Part shown: piece by piece, positions 1-5,663 of the stretch | How positions within the stretch are numbered: the stretch's first letter is position 1 | How the letters are laid out: the number at the start of each line of letters is the position of its first letter | Origin: a bacterium | GTDB lineage: Bacteria > Arandabacterota > Arandabacteria > Arandabacterales > Arandabacteraceae | NCBI GenBank assembly: GCA_025774405.1 | Contig: JALGWB010000123.1 | Span: 1-6,529 of the forward strand | Length of the DNA stretch: 6,529 nt | Reading direction: 5' to 3' | Position numbers and translations under genes: made by a program | The notes under the pieces: model-generated | Databases searched by the model: none | What the model saw: the letters and a program-made list of their open reading frames with translations, nothing else | What the model was told of the DNA's origin: nothing

Positions 1-348
1 GGAGAAACAGCACCTTCAGCCAAGGATCTGATGAATCCCGAGATAGGTCCAAAGATCGCCAAGTACCTCGCCCCTTCAAAGGAGGGGATGTCCACCGAGG
101 ATCGTTTGCGAGCCCTTCGCTTGATCGAGAATCTTACCCGTGGCACCAATTGGACTGCAATGGCTCTTCATGGTGGTGGCAATACCGAGGCTGCCAGGCT
201 TATGGCGTTCAGACACATTAATCTTGGAAAGCTCGCCAAGATCGCCGAAGTGGCATGTGGGATCGAGAAGGATGAAAGCAAGGCCGTAGAGTTGATCGCT
301 GAGCGAGATGGCAAGATAGACTACGGCCCTTCGGTTTTCAGGAGTTGA
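1..348 (+). CDS. C-terminal part of a 4-hydroxybutyryl-CoA dehydratase / vinylacetyl-CoA isomerase-like protein (5' end outside window)
   Basis: The frame is open from base 1 to a TGA at 346-348, so 115 residues of a longer gene are visible; the ATG at 31 is internal. The segment resembles the C-terminal helical domain of the 4-hydroxyphenylacetate 3-hydroxylase / AbfD superfamily. It has NPEIG near the left edge (about 43-57), then a long amphipathic stretch (TEDRLRALRLIENLTRG), then an HGGG motif (169-180) followed by NTEAARLMAF. HGGG is the counterpart of the HGAG motif of AbfD-type enzymes. AbfD is a cytoplasmic FAD and [4Fe-4S] enzyme that dehydrates 4-hydroxybutyryl-CoA to crotonyl-CoA. 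The iron-sulfur ligands lie in the upstream part that is not visible, so the reaction cannot be confirmed. The residue three before the HGGG histidine is Met, where I recall a Glu in characterised AbfD. A divergent paralogue with another acyl-CoA substrate, or a flavin hydroxylase relative, is possible. Family assignment is fairly safe; exact function is not. Confidence 0.72.
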   Translation, partial: GETAPSAKDLMNPEIGPKIAKYLAPSKEGMSTEDRLRALRLIENLTRGTNWTAMALHGGGNTEAARLMAFRHINLGKLAKIAEVACGIEKDESKAVELIAERDGKIDYGPSVFRS

Positions 349-356
349 GACGATAA

Positions 357-370
357 TTGCACTTGTGCAA
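357..370. repeat. 14-bp inverted repeat in the gap before asnA
   Basis: TTGCAC and GTGCAA are perfect 6-bp inverted arms separated by TT. The site begins 8 bp after the stop of the dehydratase-like gene and lies 75 bp before the asnA start. As RNA it would form a short 5-bp stem with a CTTG loop and no U tract, so it is a poor intrinsic terminator. As DNA it looks more like a small operator. The right half, TTGTGCAA, recurs at 415-422. Function is inferred only from position and symmetry. Confidence 0.35.
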
Positions 371-428
371 GGGCCTCGGCGTTAATACCTTTAGAGGGAT
401 CATCTTGTGTTGAGTTGTGCAAATATCC

Positions 429-436
429 AAGGGAGG
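429..436 (+). promoter_or_regulatory. Shine-Dalgarno site setting the asnA start
   Basis: AAGGGAGG lies 8 nt before the ATG at 445. It favours that codon over the in-frame TTG at 415, which has no such site and would put the Shine-Dalgarno inside the gene. Confidence 0.8.
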
Positions 437-444
437 TTGAGAAC

Positions 445-1590
445 ATGAACGAAGAGCTGGAAAGGAAGAGGGCTGATCTAGCTGGACCCGGCATCGGAAG
501 CTATGAAGAACTGGAGAAGGTTCTTCCCGATGATTATGAACCCGTCCTTGACCGAAGGGAAACCATGAAAGCCCTTTATGCAGTCAAGGACTATATTGAG
601 AAGAATCTCTGTAAGGAATTGAATCTGATGATGGTTCAGGTGCCGCTGATTGTTGACGTGGAGAGTGGCGTCAACGACATGCTTGATCGAGACGGTTCGC
701 GTACCCCGATCCAATTCCACATATCAAACGATAATGACAAAAACCCGATCGATGCTCAGATCGTTCAGGCTGCAACCAAATGGAAGCGCGTGGCACTCAA
801 GCAATACGATATGAAACCTAGTGAAGGTATTCTAACGGATATGCGAGCTGTCAGGAAGGACTATTTTCTTGACCATGACCACAGCGCCTATGTTGACCAG
901 TGGGATTGGGAACAGGTCATCACGGAGGAGGAACGAAATCTTGAATATCTAAAGCAGGTTGTCAGGAAGATCTGGAAAGTGCTTAAGGGTGCCGAAGCAT
1001 TTGTTCAGGAGATGTATCCGCAGCTTAAGATGAAGAAGTATCCAAACCTACCCGATGATCTTGCCTTTGTCCATGCTGAGGACATGCTCGAAATGTATCC
1101 AACCCTTCCGCGCAAGCAACGTGAGACAAGGTTCTTACAGGAACATTACCCGGCGGTATTTATCATTGGTATTGGCTATCCACTCAAGGATGGGCTGCCT
1201 CACGAAATGCGTGCAGCTGACTATGACGATTGGATAACGGAGACCACCTCCGATGATGGCCGTCCGATGCATGGTCTCAACGGCGACATCCTCGTCTGGA
1301 ACCATGTTACAAGAAGGCGCCATGAATTGACATCGATGGGCATAAGAGTCAATGCTGAAACCCTCAAGAAGCAGCTTGAGATGAGCAATCTACTCCACCT
1401 ATTGAGCACACCCTATCATCAGGGAATAGTAAATGGAAGCCTCCCGCTTTCAATCGGAGGTGGCATTGGTCAATCACGAACATACATGTTGCTTCTTCGA
1501 AAAGCCCATCTCGGAGAGGTGAGTGTGACCGTCTGGCCAAGGATCCTCAAGGAGATGTGTGCCAGGCGCAACATCCACGTACTTGAATAG
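445..1590 (+). CDS. asnA: Aspartate--ammonia ligase (asparagine synthetase A)
   Basis: AsnA makes asparagine in the cytoplasm from aspartate, ammonia and ATP through an aspartyl-AMP intermediate, releasing AMP and PPi. It has a class II aminoacyl-tRNA synthetase-like fold. The 381-residue product carries the family landmarks in order: LPDDYEPVLDRRET (27-40), LNLMMVQVPL (59-68), AATKWKR (109-115), YVDQWDWEQV (149-158), FVHAEDML (208-215), VFIIGIG (238-244), RAADYDDW (256-263), GLNGDILVWN (277-286), ELTSMGIRV (294-302) and IGGGIGQSR (337-345). The last supplies the motif-3-type arginine of the ATP site. The protein is longer than E. coli AsnA (330 residues), through about 26 extra charged residues before the LPDDYEP block and small internal insertions. 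The ATG at 445 is chosen for its AAGGGAGG site. The gene follows the dehydratase-like gene by 96 bp and converges on the adenosine-specific kinase gene across a hairpin. I see no T-box-like leader. The motif set is diagnostic. Confidence 0.97.
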   Translation: MNEELERKRADLAGPGIGSYEELEKVLPDDYEPVLDRRETMKALYAVKDYIEKNLCKELNLMMVQVPLIVDVESGVNDMLDRDGSRTPIQFHISNDNDKNPIDAQIVQAATKWKRVALKQYDMKPSEGILTDMRAVRKDYFLDHDHSAYVDQWDWEQVITEEERNLEYLKQVVRKIWKVLKGAEAFVQEMYPQLKMKKYPNLPDDLAFVHAEDMLEMYPTLPRKQRETRFLQEHYPAVFIIGIGYPLKDGLPHEMRAADYDDWITETTSDDGRPMHGLNGDILVWNHVTRRRHELTSMGIRVNAETLKKQLEMSNLLHLLSTPYHQGIVNGSLPLSIGGGIGQSRTYMLLLRKAHLGEVSVTVWPRILKEMCARRNIHVLE

Positions 1591-1616
1591 CCACCTGCTT
1601 GAGTCCTAAATCCTGA

Positions 1617-1641
1617 GGGGTGCAGTCTAAGGCTGCACCCC
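1617..1641. terminator. Hairpin between convergent asnA and adenosine-specific kinase genes
   Basis: GGGGTGCAG (1617-1625) and CTGCACCCC (1633-1641) form a perfect 9-bp stem with a 7-nt loop. It starts 26 bp after the asnA stop and lies 14 bp from the stop of the opposing gene, so it can serve both. Neither side has a real U tract. The + side continues GGTGCTTGC and the - side TCAGGATTTAGG, so termination may be weak or factor-assisted. Confidence 0.65.
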
Positions 1642-1655
1642 GGTGCTTGCTCGCT

Positions 1656-2144
1656 CTAGAGTGCCACCTTGTAGCCGATTTTCCTCAGCAGATCCTTGCG
1701 CTCCTTCTGGTGCTTCTCATCCTCAACCCCCTTCGGAGTCATCCCATCCATTACACCCAGAACTGCCCGTTGTTCCCCGACTTCGGCGACAACAAATTGG
1801 ACTGGATTGGCAGTAGCGCAGAATATGCTGCAGACCTCAGGGCACATCTTAATAGCCGGAAGAACATTGATAGGAAAAGCATCCCTTATGAAGATAGCGA
1901 AGAAGTGACCGGCACTAACTGCCCTTGCCGCTTCAATCGCAGCCTCAGTGAGTTGTTGATCATTACCATCCCATCTGATCAATCGCTCCTGAGAAGCTTC
2001 ACAGAAGCCGATGCCGAATTTTATTCCTGGAACGGAACCCGAAAGGACTTCATACAGGTCCTCGACCGTCTTGATGAAGTGACTTTGACCGGCAATGATG
2101 TTGGAGCCATCGGGCATACTGACAGGGACGATTTTCAGTTCCAT
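1656..2144 (-). CDS. Adenosine-specific kinase family protein (former DUF355)
   Basis: The 162-residue product matches this small family over its full usual length of about 160 residues. Conserved blocks in order are GQSHFIKTVEDLYE (19-32), KFGIGFCEAS (42-51), GNDQ (60-63), AGHFF (78-82), AFPINVLPAIK (89-99), PEVCSIFCATANP (102-114), GVMDGMTPKGVE (130-141) and ERKDLLRKIGYK (148-159). The family name comes largely from a Pyrobaculum structure with bound adenosine. The physiological reaction is poorly established, so the proposed phosphorylation of adenosine to AMP is family knowledge of modest strength. The protein is soluble, with no signal peptide or membrane segment. The ATG at 2144 has AGGAGGT (2154-2160) nine nt upstream, and a TTGACA/TTTAAT promoter precedes it. 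It diverges from the M42 peptidase gene and may share regulation with it. Family is certain; catalytic role is not. Confidence 0.93.
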   Translation of the reverse strand: MELKIVPVSMPDGSNIIAGQSHFIKTVEDLYEVLSGSVPGIKFGIGFCEASQERLIRWDGNDQQLTEAAIEAARAVSAGHFFAIFIRDAFPINVLPAIKMCPEVCSIFCATANPVQFVVAEVGEQRAVLGVMDGMTPKGVEDEKHQKERKDLLRKIGYKVAL

Positions 2145-2199
2145 TCTGCTAGCACCTCCTCTGACCTGATGAACTTACATAGACCACAGGGCGATCACT

Positions 2200-2229
2200 A
2201 TTAAAAGGGCAATTCGTGGAGCGTGTCAA
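2200..2229 (-). promoter_or_regulatory. sigma70-type promoter of the adenosine-specific kinase gene
   Basis: On the minus strand, TTGACA (2224-2229) is a perfect -35 and TTTAAT (2200-2205, 5 of 6 matches to TATAAT) is the -10, separated by 18 bp. Transcription would start near 2193, giving a leader of about 48 nt that includes the AGGAGGT site. The -35 lies 14 bp from the -35 of the divergent promoter. Confidence 0.65.
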
Positions 2230-2243
2230 TAGGAGTCGAGCAA

Positions 2244-2273
2244 TTGACATCCGCTCGGCGAGCGTAATAAAAT
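2244..2273 (+). promoter_or_regulatory. sigma70-type promoter of the M42 peptidase gene
   Basis: TTGACA (2244-2249) is a perfect -35 and TAAAAT (2268-2273) a good -10, with an 18-bp spacer. The predicted start point, near 2280, lies downstream of the GTG at 2216. It therefore argues against that long-frame start and fits translation from 2303. The spacer contains a 13-bp inverted repeat. Confidence 0.65.
2252..2264. repeat. Inverted repeat inside the M42 promoter spacer, possible operator
   Basis: CGCTCGGCGAGCG has 6-bp inverted arms (CGCTCG and CGAGCG) around a single central G. It lies wholly between the -35 and -10, where a bound repressor would block polymerase. A role as operator is inferred from position and symmetry; no regulator gene is present in the window. 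Confidence 0.4.
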
Positions 2274-2290
2274 GCGAGATGAACAAAGAC

Positions 2291-2297
2291 GGAGGTG
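2291..2297 (+). promoter_or_regulatory. Shine-Dalgarno site setting the M42 peptidase start
   Basis: GGAGGTG lies 5 nt before the GTG at 2303, just ahead of the part that aligns with M42 peptidases. The alternative in-frame ATG at 2279 and GTG at 2216 lack such a site. Confidence 0.75.
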
Positions 2298-2302
2298 AAA
2301 AG

Positions 2303-3367
2303 GTGAAATCCGAATTTACAGAGCATCTTGATCTCCTGAGAGAACTTATCCTGGTTCCAGGGGTTTCTGGCTGGGAGGATAGAATTCGTGAAACAATAGC
2401 TGGCAAGATCAACCGCTACGGCGATCCGAATGTGGATGCCCTCGGCAATCTGACGTTGACGATTGGTGATGGAGACAAACATGTCCTTTTCATCGCCCAC
2501 ATGGACGAAATAGGCCTCGTGGTAAGTCATGTTGAGGATGATGGCTACATAAGGGTTCGCAAGGTTGGAGGCATTGATGACCGGGTTCTGGTTGGGCGGA
2601 CGGTTGACATCTATCCAGGTGGCAGTTCTGATCCTGTACCAGGGGTCATCGGGCTTAAGCCCCCGCATTTGATGAAGGACAGAATGAAGGAGATGGGTCA
2701 GGTTATAAAGGTGGAGGACATTCTCATCGATGTCGGCACACGATCACGTAAGGAAACTGAAAACCTGGGTATCACCAAACTTTCACCTGTCATTCTCCGA
2801 AAGCATTTTTCAGTTTTGGCTAATGATCTTGTAGCCACGCGGGGGTTGGATGACCGCATGGGCTGTGCAGCTTTGATCGAAACTGTCGAATCAATCGCAG
2901 CTGAGGGAGTCTCCGCAAGGATAACCTTCGCATGGTCTGTTCAGGAAGAGCTTGGTCTCAGAGGAGCATATGCTCTGGGAAATCAAATCCGACCCGATAT
3001 CGCAATTGCAATTGATTCCTGTACCACAGGCGATTCACCCCAAGTGGACTTTCACCTTTCAGCGGTGAGACTCAACGAGGGTCCCGTCCTCAGAATGTTC
3101 GATCGCATGGCATTCGCATCTCGAGGTCTGATGAAGCAGATTGTCGAGACAGCTCGCCATGCCTCAATACCTTTACAAGTAGCAGTCACTGGAGGCACAA
3201 CCGACGGCGCTGCAATCCAGACGTTTGGAGTGGCAATGATCCCGCTCGCCGTTCCAATCCGCTATGTCCATTCACCAACTGAGGTCATGAGCCTGCGCGA
3301 CTACGACTATCTTGTCAAGTTGCTGACACTGATTGCCAGAAATGTAGCGACCTGGAGTTGCTGTTGA
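2303..3367 (+). CDS. M42 family metallopeptidase (TET-type glutamyl/lysyl aminopeptidase)
   Basis: This is a cytoplasmic di-metal aminopeptidase of 354 residues, the usual length for the family. M42 enzymes commonly assemble as tetrahedral dodecamers that trim short peptides produced by larger proteases. All expected active-site positions are visible: His66 in AHMDEIG, with Asp68 two residues on; the bridging Asp183 in GLDDRMG; the QEE motif, with Glu215 as general base and Glu216 as ligand; Asp238 in AIDSC; and His323 in YVHSP. The GGTTDGAAIQ segment (297-306) is also typical. The part between the two halves of the catalytic domain, about residues 72-170 (VGRTVDIYP, PGVIGLKPPHLM), matches the inserted oligomerisation domain. 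Which residue it cleaves cannot be read from sequence; glucanase (CelM) labels sometimes given to the family are unlikely to be right. The GTG start is chosen by its GGAGGTG site. The exporter gene 29 bp downstream is probably in the same transcript. The chain ends in an unremarkable Cys-Cys. Confidence 0.93.
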   Translation: MKSEFTEHLDLLRELILVPGVSGWEDRIRETIAGKINRYGDPNVDALGNLTLTIGDGDKHVLFIAHMDEIGLVVSHVEDDGYIRVRKVGGIDDRVLVGRTVDIYPGGSSDPVPGVIGLKPPHLMKDRMKEMGQVIKVEDILIDVGTRSRKETENLGITKLSPVILRKHFSVLANDLVATRGLDDRMGCAALIETVESIAAEGVSARITFAWSVQEELGLRGAYALGNQIRPDIAIAIDSCTTGDSPQVDFHLSAVRLNEGPVLRMFDRMAFASRGLMKQIVETARHASIPLQVAVTGGTTDGAAIQTFGVAMIPLAVPIRYVHSPTEVMSLRDYDYLVKLLTLIARNVATWSCC

Positions 3368-3396
3368 TTCTGATGATTCTGCCAATTACTTGACCT

Positions 3397-4608
3397 ATGC
3401 CTAGCTTCGGAGCACTAAGGTATCGGAACTACAGACTGTTCATCACTGGTCAGATTGTATCCCTTTCTGGAACGTGGATGCAAAGGGTTGCTCAGGGATG
3501 GCTTGTCTATCAGCTTACCAAGTCGGCATTTGCCCTTGGCGTTGTAGGTTTTGCCACGCGGCTGCCTGTGATATTCCTATCACTCTTTGCCGGTGTTCTT
3601 GCCGACCGAATTGATAAGCGCAGGATATTGATCCTATCCCAGGCAGTTGCTATGTTTCAGGCACTGGTGCTAGCCTTCCTGACCCTATCCGGCAGGGTGC
3701 AATACTGGCATGTCGTCATACTCGGAAGCCTTCTGGGAGCAACTCAGTCCTTCGATGCTCCCACCCGACACAGCTTCTTCAAGGATATGGTCGGAGAGAA
3801 GGACCTCATGAGTGCCATCGCCCTCAATTCGTCAGCTTTCAACACAGCCCGGCTTGTTGGACCAGCCCTGGCAGGAGTGCTTATCTATACTGTTGGCATA
3901 GGTGCCTGTTTCTTGATAAATGCGATCTCATTTGTTGCAGTCATAGGGGCTTACCTTGCAATGCACCTCGAAAGCGCCAACACCACCCCATCAGACAAGA
4001 GCCCCTGGGAAGATCTCACCGAGGGACTTCGATACGTTAGGGGTCATCCCATCGTACAAACGGCTCTGAGTTTGATAGCACTGGCAAGTATTCTTACCTT
4101 CTCGTATGCAACTCTGTTGCCTGTTTTTGCCAACAAGGTACTCCGTGGGGAGGCTGGGGTTTATGCCAGTATGATGACAGCCATAGGGGCAGGAGCAATG
4201 GTTTTAGGACTGATGCTGGCTTCACTCGGCAATTTTTCACAAAAAGGCTTGCTGGCATCCTCAGGTGTAATTGCCTTTCCACTCGTTCTCCTTGCCCTTT
4301 CCTTCGCCAGGTCCCCAAACTCAGCCTATATCATTTGCTTCATCACCGGCTCCGCGACGATCCTGGTAACGGCAACTATGAATACCCTTGTCCAGAGCGC
4401 CATCGAGGACAAATACAGGGGACGGGTGATGAGTGTCTATGTGCTTGTTTTTCTCGGTCCCCTTCCCTTTGGCAACCTTATCGCAGGTAAGCTGGCAGAT
4501 TCTTTCGGCGTGGTTACAACGCTGAGGCTGGGAGCAGTTTTGTCACTGGTAATAACTACTGTAACACTAGCGTCCCGGCGATATTTCGTTCGATTCACTA
4601 CGCGCTGA
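3397..4608 (+). CDS. MFS transporter, EntS/MFS_3-like putative exporter
   Basis: This is a 403-residue inner-membrane protein of the major facilitator superfamily, consistent with 12 membrane helices. Rough segments are 12-32, 43-64, 77-97, 103-121, 141-165, 167-188, 219-243, 257-277, 284-303, 309-330, 343-365 and 371-391. The N-terminus (FGALRYRNYRLFITGQ, then SGTWMQRVAQGWLVYQL) and the FDAPTRHSFFKDMV segment (119-132) are typical of the MFS_3 family that includes the enterobactin exporter EntS. The cytoplasmic motif A is present as GVLADRIDKRR (66-76). These proteins are proton-driven exporters of siderophores, drugs or other small molecules; the substrate here cannot be inferred. The ATG is the first possible start, since a TGA lies one codon upstream in the same frame, but no clear Shine-Dalgarno precedes it. 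That suggests dependence on ribosomes arriving from the M42 gene. No terminator is visible before the mdh promoter. Confidence 0.9.
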   Translation: MPSFGALRYRNYRLFITGQIVSLSGTWMQRVAQGWLVYQLTKSAFALGVVGFATRLPVIFLSLFAGVLADRIDKRRILILSQAVAMFQALVLAFLTLSGRVQYWHVVILGSLLGATQSFDAPTRHSFFKDMVGEKDLMSAIALNSSAFNTARLVGPALAGVLIYTVGIGACFLINAISFVAVIGAYLAMHLESANTTPSDKSPWEDLTEGLRYVRGHPIVQTALSLIALASILTFSYATLLPVFANKVLRGEAGVYASMMTAIGAGAMVLGLMLASLGNFSQKGLLASSGVIAFPLVLLALSFARSPNSAYIICFITGSATILVTATMNTLVQSAIEDKYRGRVMSVYVLVFLGPLPFGNLIAGKLADSFGVVTTLRLGAVLSLVITTVTLASRRYFVRFTTR

Positions 4609-4618
4609 TTGCGACCCC

Positions 4619-4647
4619 TTGACCTGCAAGATGCTCAATGATATAAT
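4619..4647 (+). promoter_or_regulatory. Strong sigma70-type promoter of mdh
   Basis: TTGACC (4619-4624, 5 of 6) and a perfect TATAAT (4642-4647) are separated by an optimal 17 bp. Transcription would begin near 4654, giving a leader of about 42 nt with the AAGGAGGG site. The promoter begins 10 bp after the MFS stop codon, so mdh need not depend on the upstream operon. Confidence 0.75.
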
Positions 4648-4682
4648 CCGCCAAACTTGGGGATTTCGTTCGGTTCGCGTGA

Positions 4683-4690
4683 AAGGAGGG
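4683..4690 (+). promoter_or_regulatory. Shine-Dalgarno site setting the mdh start
   Basis: AAGGAGGG lies 5 nt before the ATG at 4696. It selects that codon over the in-frame start at 4657, which would fall at the predicted transcription start and add 13 residues absent from the family. Confidence 0.85.
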
Positions 4691-4695
4691 TAAAG

Positions 4696-5631
4696 ATGGC
4701 TCGTAGGAGAATCGGGCTAGTTGGTGGCGGACAGATTGGCGGCATTCTTGCTCTTTTGGCTGCTCAGCGTGAGCTTGGAGATATCACAATTGTCGACATA
4801 CCCGAAAAGGAGAGCTTCGTCAAAGGCAAAGCTCTCGACATTACCGAATCCACGCCGATACTCGGGTGCGATGCTAAGCTTTCCGGAACAAGCAACTGGG
4901 AAGACATCAAAGACAGCGATGTCAATATCATAACCGCTGGCTTGCCGAGAAGACCGGGTATGACCAGGGAGGACTTACTTGATACAAATGTCAAGATAAT
5001 CAGCACAGTCGCCGAGCAGATCAAGAAATACTGTCCGAATTCCTTCAACATAATCTTGACCAATCCTCTTGATGCAATGGTTTACGCCTTCTTCAAGATA
5101 ACTGGTTTTCCGAAGCAGATGGTTGTGGGAATGGCAGGTGTCCTTGATACGTCGCGTTTCCGATCATTTGTTGCTATGGAGCTGGGGGTCTCGGTCGAGG
5201 ATGTTGCTGCAACTGTACTTGGAGGTCATGGTCCTACAATGGTTCCGCTTCCCAGATTGTCCACGGTGGGAGGTATCCCGCTGACACAGCTTCTCCCCAA
5301 AGACAGGATTGACGCAATAGTCGAACGAACACAGAAGGCAGGGACAGAGATAGTCAAACTCCTTGCCAATGGAAGTGCTTACTTCAGCCCTGCTGCAAGT
5401 GCGATAGCGATGGCAGAAGCCTACTTGAAGGACAAGAAACGCATCTTCCCGTGTGCAGCCCTCTGTGAGGGTGAGTATGGCATCAACGGTTATTTCATCG
5501 GTGTTCCTGTCATCATCGGAGCGGGCGGAGTTGAAAAAGTACTTGAGTTACAACTTACCGATGAAGAAAAAGCCATGCTTAACAATTCACTCGAAGCAGT
5601 AAAGAAAGCTGTTGCTGATACTAAACTTTAA
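4696..5631 (+). CDS. mdh: Malate dehydrogenase (LDH-like, NAD-dependent)
   Basis: This cytoplasmic enzyme interconverts malate and oxaloacetate with NAD(H). The 311-residue length is normal for the LDH-like malate dehydrogenase group. The N-terminal Rossmann fold shows GGGQIG (10-15) and Asp34 after strand 2, which favours NAD over NADP. The substrate loop reads AGLPRRPGMTR (81-91). Arg85 sits at the position that is Gln in lactate dehydrogenases, which points to a dicarboxylate substrate, and Arg91 is the mobile-loop arginine. Further landmarks are LTNPLD (121-126), catalytic Asp151 and carboxylate-binding Arg154 in GVLDTSRFRSF, and catalytic His178 in GGHGPTMVPL. The gene has its own near-consensus promoter and an excellent Shine-Dalgarno, which suggests high expression. 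It converges on era. It could run oxidatively in a TCA cycle or reductively toward fumarate and succinate; nothing in the window decides which. Confidence 0.96.
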   Translation: MARRRIGLVGGGQIGGILALLAAQRELGDITIVDIPEKESFVKGKALDITESTPILGCDAKLSGTSNWEDIKDSDVNIITAGLPRRPGMTREDLLDTNVKIISTVAEQIKKYCPNSFNIILTNPLDAMVYAFFKITGFPKQMVVGMAGVLDTSRFRSFVAMELGVSVEDVAATVLGGHGPTMVPLPRLSTVGGIPLTQLLPKDRIDAIVERTQKAGTEIVKLLANGSAYFSPAASAIAMAEAYLKDKKRIFPCAALCEGEYGINGYFIGVPVIIGAGGVEKVLELQLTDEEKAMLNNSLEAVKKAVADTKL

Positions 5632-5637
5632 TTGGAT

Positions 5638-5661
5638 GAGGGGACGAGCCATCGTCCCCTC
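5638..5661. terminator. Bidirectional hairpin terminator between mdh and era
   Basis: GAGGGGACGA (5638-5647) and TCGTCCCCTC (5652-5661) form a perfect 10-bp stem closed by a 4-nt loop. It starts 6 bp after the mdh stop and lies only 2 bp from the era stop, so it serves both convergent genes. On the + side a C-rich run follows instead of U residues; on the era side the sequence continues ATCCAATTAAAG, only mildly U-rich. Confidence 0.75.
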
Positions 5662-5663
5662 CC

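Noticed and set aside
415..444. TTG at 415 as the asnA start
   Set aside because: It has no Shine-Dalgarno, whereas the ATG ten codons later has AAGGGAGG at ideal spacing.
1818..1844. CX3CX3C arrangement (Cys101, Cys105, Cys109) in the adenosine-specific kinase, as in radical SAM cluster motifs
   Set aside because: The protein is a full-length match to a different small fold, the spacing CxxxCxxxC is not the canonical CxxxCxxC, and some of these cysteines belong to the family's PEVCxIxxATANP block. It is most likely coincidental.
1620..2204. A 194-codon open frame on the + strand opposite the adenosine-specific kinase gene
   Set aside because: It begins inside the terminator hairpin, has no Shine-Dalgarno and resembles no protein family. 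The minus strand encodes a full-length conserved protein, so this is an antisense shadow.
2216..2302. Upstream GTG (2216) as the M42 peptidase start
   Set aside because: It lies before the predicted promoter boxes, the 29 added residues read through the promoter, and a strong Shine-Dalgarno serves the GTG at 2303.
2201..2668. 155-codon minus-strand frame overlapping the start of the M42 gene
   Set aside because: It overlaps the conserved M42 coding sequence and both divergent promoters, has no family resemblance, and lacks a ribosome site.
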